DNA of 64,000 nt from Cristatella mucedo (Eukaryota > Bryozoa > Phylactolaemata > Cristatellidae). This document shows, piece after piece, positions 56,401-64,000 of the stretch (its first letter is position 1; each line of letters begins with the position of its first letter). The stretch is from the NCBI GenBank assembly GCA_009760855.2, contig WPIO01000221.1, positions 223,501-287,500 on the forward strand. The letters run 5' to 3'. The notes beneath the pieces are model-generated. The model had not been told where the DNA came from and did no database searches. It was given only the letters and a program-made list of their open reading frames with translations. The position numbers were made by a program, and so were the translations under genes.

Positions 56401-57566
56401 GACACGATGGAAAGGAAGCAATAACCGTGAGTGTATATATGTTCGAATATTTTAAAAAATTTGTAAATATATCGGAAGTAGAAAGGTCTCACGCTCAGGA
56501 TGATGTCGTACCGCTAGTCGGAAGTGAGTTCCCGGTTTTGGGATCATACGAAGTAAAAGAACGGTATCTAAAGGATTTTAAGTGTGCACGAGATAAAGGT
56601 AAACAATTAGACTCCAACAAGCGTGTAGTACGACGCTGAGCCTGTGAGCAGGAGTCGATCGCAATGGTTGCCTGGAGTCAAATAATGAAGGGACCTAAAC
56701 ATGAGCTACAAAAACCTCGAAGTTGATCAGTTGCTTGACTTGTGGCTGGTGCAGCTCGGCGAGAAGTGGTGTGACGTGGCAACTGAGACGCTCATGACAG
56801 ACAAACCTAGCTGCAGAGTTTGGCTCAAGGGGTATGCGCCCGATTGCACACGCCTGTGGACCAGCAAGCAGTGAGTTACAGAAATATCAAGACGGGATGT
56901 TAAACGTGCATGCATCAACTGAGATGTGGTATCCCTGTTTAAATATGGCCGATTTTGAGCAAACTTATTTAGCTGAAAGTAGGCGCATTTGATTTTTAGC
57001 TAACGTGGTCGTCTAAGAAGAGGTCACTTTGGAGCATGACACCTACATTTCGTGAAAATTCAAAAGAAGATATAAAGTCGGTGCCCATGTTTTAGGGTTT
57101 GTGTTTACAATTTGTCAATCACACTTTGTTTGTCTTAATTAGTTAGTATGTTGTATCCCCATTCAAACTAAAAAACCTGGCTGTCATCCCTGTGTGGATG
57201 TCGTCAATGAATGCAGCGAGGGAGTGCAGAGAGAGTTTGATTTGCTCGCCAGCACTAAATGCAGTGGTGAAGGCATCAGATGAGTTATCAAAGTGAATGT
57301 CGAAATCACCCATGATGACTACGGATTGATTTCTTGCACACAGAGTTGAAATGAGATTGGTGTAATCAACGATAAATGAGTATTTGGTATGTGGTTGGCG
57401 ATTGACTGCTGTCACAATCAGCATCTTTTGCTAGTACAATGAAAACAATCGATTCGTAAGACTGCTTGGAGAATACTGCAAATGGCTGGAAGTTTGATTT
57501 CATGAACATAATAATAATTACTCTATCTCAAGTTTTCGTTCATCTAAGGGTGGAAAGAATAAGATG
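53444..57566 (+). repeat. Array unit 2 (4123 bp)
   Basis: Same order of parts as unit 1. The AT/TG block is about 24 bp longer, with GATCGAACGTGAACG before it and GTGAGTG interruptions, both shared with unit 4. It has private changes in the second RT piece (FVPSKLSSTSN, VNDDQTWMSANF). Confidence 0.95.
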
Positions 57567-58364
57567 AAGTTAGGGTAAAGTCTTTACATTTAGAAATAAT
57601 TAAAGAATGGAAAAATATCCTGCAAGGTACCTCTGAAACATTGGGCAAGTCACGGCTCCGTGCAAGTTCCGGTTCTGTTCACGGTTTATTTTCTCTCTCT
57701 ATCCGACGTCATTGGCAAGCAAAATCTAGGCTTTCACTTTTACGCGGACGACACTCAGTTGTACCTTCGGCTGGATCGGGTGACGAAAAAATCCTTCCCA
57801 CGGACGTCCGCCATGGGCAGTTTCTCCATTGACTTTCCTCATCGCCCCGACATTTCTTCCTTGGATATTCCCTGCTGGGAAAGGACATTAGGCCCCCCAG
57901 GCGTAGGGCGTAGGGTTAGGGATTTTAGGGTTAAAAATTTAGAGTTAAGGGTTTAATGTTTAGGATTTCCGTTTTAGTGTTGACTGTTTAGGGCTTATAG
58001 TTTAGGTTTCAATTTTAAGGCTGTAGGGTTTAATGTGTAGGGTTTAGGGTGTAGCATAGGATCAAGGGATTTAAATGATCACGTATATATAGATATAGGC
58101 ACATACACATATATACATATAAATAAATATATGTATATATATTCTCAGTTACACATTCATCAACATAAGGGGAGATGACTGCAAAACATCAAAGTATAGT
58201 TGTTACGATTAGAATACTTAAACAGACTTTGTTGTGCAAAGCTAACAAGGGAATATATCAAACAGACTTAGAAAAACGTGCAATTATTCTGACTTTATTT
58301 TCTGTCGATAGAACGTAAACGTCATTTGATCATGTGCAAATATAAAAAAGTATATATATATGTA

Positions 58365-58413
<49 letters not shown>

Positions 58414-61400
58414 TCTTTGCTATGCATTCATTAATACAAGGGGGAAGTTCTTTCCGTTGTAGGGAATGTCGTGGGAAGAGTTTCCGGAGACCACCAGGTT
58501 GGGATACATCTGGGGGAGGACAATGTCCAAGGTCGAAGCACCTAACTTTCGTTTTATTCTCTCTAAGCCTTTGAGCGCGTCAAACTCTCTAAACTTCCTT
58601 GCTTCATCTGTTGATGACAATCGCACAAGGATGGCAGCAAATTTTCTTAAATTAAATGATGATAAAAGTATCTCACTTGTTAATGGAAAGCCATGCATGA
58701 TTCCACGTTAGTAAGGCTAACCCTGAAAATCGGCTCATTCAACATATCTCATGTTGAATTTGCCCGAAATCTAGGTGTCACGTTCCAAAGCGAGCTTTCG
58801 TTGGACTATAACGTCAGTTCCACAATCAAGTCTGCATACTTTCACCGACACAACATTGCTAAAAGTCGTTTGTTCAGATGGGTTACCTCGTGAAAGTTGA
58901 TTCATGCGTTTGTGATATCCCGTGTCGACTTCTGTCATCTGACGTATCTCCGTCTGTAACTCGACTATGCCATAACTACTATATGGGTGTTACGCAGAAG
59001 AGTCTTATATAGGGCACGCACAGCCGAAGATGCTTTCGGCATGCATTAGGTAGCCAATAGACTTCGTCTCACGCAACGAAGAGAGCGTGTAAAGCATAGG
59101 AGAGTCAGAAGAACTGTTGAGGTAGTGAGCAGTCTGTAAGTAGCAGCTCAGGATCACTGAAACGGATAAGCCATAGTTGGCAGCACAAGAGTATTTGTAA
59201 TTCGCTACTCGCTAACCTTCCGGAATGTGAAATCAAGAGCTTAAAACTGATGTGAAAATCGGGAGCTAGGCTTGTCTGTCGTGAGCGTCTCAGCCGCCAC
59301 ATCCCACTACTTCTAGTAGATCTGCACTGGCTTCCCGTCAAGCACCGGACCGACTTAAAGAATTTGTCACTTACCTTTAGGTTCCTTCATTTTTCAGTTT
59401 CACCCATGCTATCACGTGTACTCCCCCAACAGGCCAAGCATCGTACAACCAGCTTTTGTGAAACCAACAATCTACCAAAATGTCGTACACGACTCATATC
59501 CTTCTTTGACCATGAACTCAGTTGGTATGCACTCAAAGCACGGAGCTCACTCCCGCCTTACATCGCGACATTCCTGACTTGACCACATTTAAAAAGAAAG
59601 TAAAAAATCACTTAGCATTGACAGCATTTTGACTGTAGGTCCCAGCGATTCGTGTTGTATGTCCGTATGAGTGCCGACACAGTTGTGTGCTGCCAATAAC
59701 CACACTTGCAAGCTGACCCTGTGCATGTTACCCCTAATCATGTTTTTCATGGCGTGTATCGAGCTCGATACCACTCACCATTCAATCGTCTTTTCTTTGC
59801 AGCAAATCTGAACCATGTAGAAAGAGATTGAGTTCTCCGAAGGTGCTCTATCAAATTATTAGTTATTCATAATTGTCGGGTAGCTGAACGATTTTAGCCA
59901 CGTTTCAGTCGTGGCGAGCCGGTCGATTCCTTTTTCAGAAATAAGGTCGCTCGTTGATAGTGGTTTATTGCAAATTGAGAGAAAACTTCATAGACAAACT
60001 TTAAGTTAGGCCGCCGGAGTTATACCAGACCTGACGACCACTAAATTAGACTCATTAGCAACGAAGCTTGTGGGGAGCGTGCAGAGAGGTTTTCTATAGT
60101 TCTAGGAATATGGAACGAGCTGGTACTGAGCTGGCAGTTCCACGTAACGAGCGGCATGTAGGCTGGCGGACCTGTCCACCGCTCGGGCTCCAACATGCTT
60201 TCCGTTTGTTAATGCTTGGCATCAGCAGTAACAGCTAGGGATGCATTGGATCTATTTTGAGGGAGCGATACTGTCGAACAAAAGTCAGAGTAGCTTTACA
60301 CAGGAGGGAGTTGTAAATCGAGACCTGACATTCTACGAGAAAGTAGCCTCCAATGAGGTTCCACAGATAAGCATTAAACAGATTTAGCACCGATACAGGT
60401 TCAATGGACAATGCAAACCTAATTTTAATAATTATAAAGTGGCTAGAATGAAATATGTAAAATTACTTTATACAGCTAAGGGATCGAACCGAATTTTCAC
60501 CATGGCGCATTGACACGATGGAAAGGAAGCAATAACCGTGAGTGTATATATGTTCGAATATTTTAAAAAATTTGTAAATATATCGGAAGTAGAAAGGTCT
60601 CACGCTCAGGATGATGTCGTACCGCTAGTCGGAAGTGAGTTCCCGGTTTTGGGATCATACGAAGTAAAAGAACGGTATCTAAAGGATTTTAAGTGTGCAC
60701 GAGATAAAGGTAAACAATTAGACTCCAACAAGCGTGTAGTACGACGCTGAGCCTGTGAGCAGGAGTCGATCGCAATGGTTGCCTGGAGTCAAATAATGAA
60801 GGGACCTAAACATGAGCTACAAAAACCTCGAAGTTGATCAGTTGCTTGACTTGTGGCTGGTGCAGCTCGGCGAGAAGTGGTGTGACGTGGCAACTGAGAC
60901 GCTCATGACAGACAAACCTAGCTGCAGAGTTTGGCTCAAGGGGTATGCGCCCGATTGCACACGCCTGTGGACCAGCAAGCAGTGAGTTACAGAAATATCA
61001 AGACGGGATGTTAAACGTGCATGCATCAACTGAGATGTGGTATCCCTGTTTAAATATGGCCGATTTTGAGCAAACTTATTTAGCTGAAAGTAGGCGCATT
61101 TGATTTTTAGCTAACGTGGTCGTCTAAGAAGAGGTCACTTTGGAGCATGACACCTACATTTCGTGAAAATTCAAAAGAAGATATAAAGTCGGTGCCCATG
61201 TTTTAGGGTTTGTGTTTACAATTTGTCAATCACACTTTGTTTGTCTTAATTAGTTAGTATGTTGTATCCCCATTCAAACTAAAAAACCTGGCTGTCATCC
61301 CTGTGTGGATGTCGTCAATGAATGCAGCGAGGGAGTGCAGAGAGAGTTTGATTTGCTCGCCAGCACTAAATGCAGTGGTGAAGGCATCAGATGAGTTATC

Positions 61401-61677
61401 AAAGTGAATGTCGAAATCACCCATGATGACTACGGATTGATTTCTTGCACACAGAGTTGAAATGAGATTGGTGTAATCAACGATAAATGAGTATTTGGTA
61501 TGTGGTTGGCGATTGACTGCTGTCACAATCAGCATCTTTTGCTAGTACAATGAAAACAATCGATTCGTAAGACTGCTTGGAGAATACTGCAAATGGCTGG
61601 AAGTTTGATTTCATGAACATAATAATAATTACTCTATCTCAAGTTTTCATTCATCTAAGGGTGGAAAGAATAAGATG
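57567..61677 (+). repeat. Array unit 3 (4111 bp)
   Basis: The AT/TG block and second RT piece match unit 1 (GATAGAACGT, a TATGTATGTTTG start, pure TG, FILSKPLSASN). The LINE A 3' part and spacer match unit 2 (ACTGATGTG, AATGTCGTACACG). A 2-bp deletion in the first RT piece (CTCTCTATCCGACG) is private. Confidence 0.95.
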
Positions 61678-64000
61678 AAGTTAGGGTAAAGTCTTTACAT
61701 TTAGAAATAATTAAAGAATGGAAAAATATCCTGCAAGGTACCTCTGAAACATTGGGCAAGTCACGGCTCCGTGCAAGTTCCGGTTTTGTTCACGGTTTAT
61801 TTTCTCTCTCTCTTTCCGACGCCATTGGCAAGCAAAATCTAGGCTTTCACTTTTACGCGGACGACACTCAGTTGTACCTTCGGCTGGATCGGGTGACGAA
61901 AAAATCCTTCCCACGGACGTCCGCCATGGGCAGTTTCTCCATTGACTTTCCTCATCGCCCCGACATTTCTTCCTTGGATATTCCCTGCTGGGAAAGGACA
62001 TTAGGCCCCCCAGGCGTAGGGCGTAGGGTTAGGGATTTTAGGGTTAAAAATTTAGAGTTAAGGGTTTAATGTTTAGGATTTCTGTTTTAGTGTTGACTGT
62101 TTAGGGCTTATAGTTTAGGTTTCAATTTTAAGGCTGTAGGGTTTAATGTGTAGGGTTTAGGGTGTAGCATAGGATCAAGGGATTTAAATGATCACGTATA
62201 TATAGATATAGGCACATACACATATATACATATAAATAAATATATGTATATATATTCTCAGTTACACATTCATCAACATAAGGGGAGATGACTGCAAAAC
62301 ATCAAAGTATAGTTGTTACGATTAGAATACTTAAACAGACTTTGTTGTGCAAAGCTAACAAGGGAATATATCAAACAGACTTAGAAAAACGTGCAATTAT
62401 TCTGACTTTATTTTCTGTCGATCGAACGTGAACGTCATTTGATCATGTGCAAATATAAAAAAAAGTATATATATATATATACGTGTGTGTGTGTGTGTGT
62501 GTGTGTGAGTGTGTGTGTGAGTGTGTGTGTGTGTATTCTTTGCTATGCATTCATTAATACAAGGGGAAATGTCGTTCCGTTGTAGGGAATGACGTGGGAA
62601 GAGTTTCCGGAGACCACCAGGTTGGGATACATTTGGGGGGAGGACAATGTCCAAGGTCAAAACTTCCTACTTTCGTTTTATTCCCTCTAAGCCTTCGACC
62701 GCATCAAACTCTCTAAACATCCTTGCTTCATCTGTTGATGACAATCGCACATGGATGGCAGCAAATTTTATTAAATTAAATGATGATAAAAGTATCTCAC
62801 TTGTTAATGGAAAGCCATGCATGATTCCACGTTAGTAAGGCTAACCCTGAAAATCGGCTCATTCAACGTGTCTCATGTTGAATCTGCATGAAATATAGGT
62901 GTCACGTTCCAAAGTAAGCTTTCGTTGGACAATAACGTTAGGTCCACAATCAAGTCTGCATACTTTCACCGACACAACATTGCTAAAAGTCGTTTATTCA
63001 GATGGGTTACCTCGTGAAAGTCGATCCATGCGTTTGTGATATCCCGTTTCGACTTCCGTCATCTGACGTATCTCCGTCTGTAACTCGACTAAGCCATAAC
63101 TACTATGTGGGTGTTACGCAGAAGAGTCTTGTATAGGGCACGCACAGCCAAAGATGCTTTCGGCATGCATTAGGTAGCCAATAGACTTCGTCTCACGCAA
63201 CGAAGAGAGCGTGTAAAGCATAGGAGAGTCAGAAGAACAGTTGAGGTAGTGAGCAGTCTGTAAGTAGCAGCTCAGGATCACTTAAACGGATGAGCCATAG
63301 TTGGCAGCACAAGAGTATTTGTAGTTCGCTACTCGCTAACCTTCCGGAATGTGAAATCAAGAGCTTAAAACTGGTGTGAAAATCGGGAGCTAGGCTTGTC
63401 TGTCGTGAGCGTCTCAGCCGTCACATCCCACTACTTCTAGTAGATCTGCACTGGCTTCCCGTCAAGCACCGGACCGACTTAAAGAATTTGTCACTTACCT
63501 TTAGGTTCCTTCATTTTTCAGTTTCACCCATGCTATCACGTGTACTCCCCCAACAGGCCAAGCATCGTACAACCAGCTTTTGTGAAACCAACAATCTACC
63601 AAAATCTCGTACACGACTCATATCCTTCTTTGACCATGAACTCAGTTGGTATGCACTCAAAGCACGGAGCTCACTCCCGCCTTACATCGCGACATTCCTG
63701 ACTTGACCACATTTAAAAAGAAAGTAAAAAATCACTTAGCATTGACAGCATTTTGACTGTAGGTCCCAGCGATTCGTGTTGTATGTCCGTATGAGTGCCG
63801 ACACAGTTGTGTGCTGCCAATAACCACACTTGCAAGCTGACCCTGTGCATGTTACCCCTAATCATGTTTTTCATGGCGTGTATCGAGCTCGATACCACTC
63901 ACCATTCAATCGTCTTTTCTTTGCAGCAAATCTGAACCATGTAGAAAGAGATTGAGTTCTCCGAAGGTGCTCTATCAAATTATTAGTTATTCATAATTGT
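61678..64000 (+). repeat. Array unit 4 (cut by the window end)
   Basis: The left part up to the TG block is almost identical to unit 2. From about 62560 to 63330 it has clearly more differences from units 1-3 than they have among themselves (for example AAGGGGAAATGTCGTTCCG and GTGTCTCATGTTGAATCTG). It then returns to near identity. Confidence 0.93.

Larger units (their letters stand above)
49343..64000 (+). repeat. Tandem array of a ~4.1-kb composite unit (about 3.6 copies, open to the right)
   Basis: Units start at the same AAGTTAGGGTAAAGTCTTTA at 49343, 53444, 57567 and 61678, giving periods of 4101, 4123 and 4111 bp. The fourth copy is cut by the window end. The copies look nearly identical apart from scattered substitutions and length changes in an AT/TG block. 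In unit 1 the order is: RT fragment, telomere-like segment, AT/TG block, second RT fragment, reverse LINE B, LINE A 3' end, unassigned spacer, reverse LINE A and reverse EN-RT fusion. No gene other than broken retrotransposon ORFs is present. Confidence 0.97.

Noticed and set aside
49343-64000. CRISPR array or prokaryotic repeat system
   Set aside because: Unit length, LINE content and microsatellites are eukaryotic. There are no short repeats with unique spacers.

Overview
The window is nuclear DNA from an animal. It shows spliced genes with GT-AG introns, a metazoan-type STT3B, a DGCR2-like receptor and a UPF0449-family gene. It also holds L2/CR1-like LINEs, tRNA-derived SINEs, a hAT relic, a pogo/Tigger-like MITE and TTAGGG-like sequence. 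I cannot name the species. Gene density, short exons and repeat types suggest a non-vertebrate, possibly an early-branching animal. No prokaryotic, organellar or viral gene set is visible, and no convincing intact tRNA or rRNA gene was found.

Left part (1-23.3 kb): a two-exon minus-strand gene of the UPF0449 (C19orf25) family (156-4882) stands head to head with a 17-exon plus-strand gene for STT3B, the catalytic subunit of oligosaccharyltransferase (6014-23326). All STT3B splice phases agree and give about 779 residues. Its introns, and that of the UPF0449 gene, are loaded with fragments of one L2-like LINE (called LINE A here), two SINE families (SINE1, SINE2), a MITE and short local duplications.

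Middle (23.3-41 kb): a second LINE family (LINE B), then an abrupt CpG- and GC-rich block (about 28.4-31.9 kb) that holds the first exons of a six-exon gene for a four-pass membrane protein with a PPxY tail (29524-37505, 228 residues, family not assigned). Further SINEs and an LTR-like promoter/poly(A) segment lie in its introns.

Right-middle (41-49.3 kb): a decayed hAT transposase lies between two identical 170-bp direct repeats. It is followed by LINE/SINE fragments and a minus-strand gene encoding a VWFC domain, one membrane segment and a long cytoplasmic tail with PPPPY, resembling DGCR2/IDD (45535-47659).

Right end (49.3-64 kb, running off the window): a tandem array of about 3.6 copies of a ~4.1-kb unit. 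Each unit is a patchwork of broken LINE A (both strands), LINE B, degenerate telomere-like TTAGGG sequence and an AT/TG microsatellite block. The copies are nearly identical, and variants are shared in a mosaic way between odd and even copies. This array is the most unusual structure in the window.

The three complete genes act at the ER or cell membrane or have unknown roles. Nothing suggests that they form one pathway.
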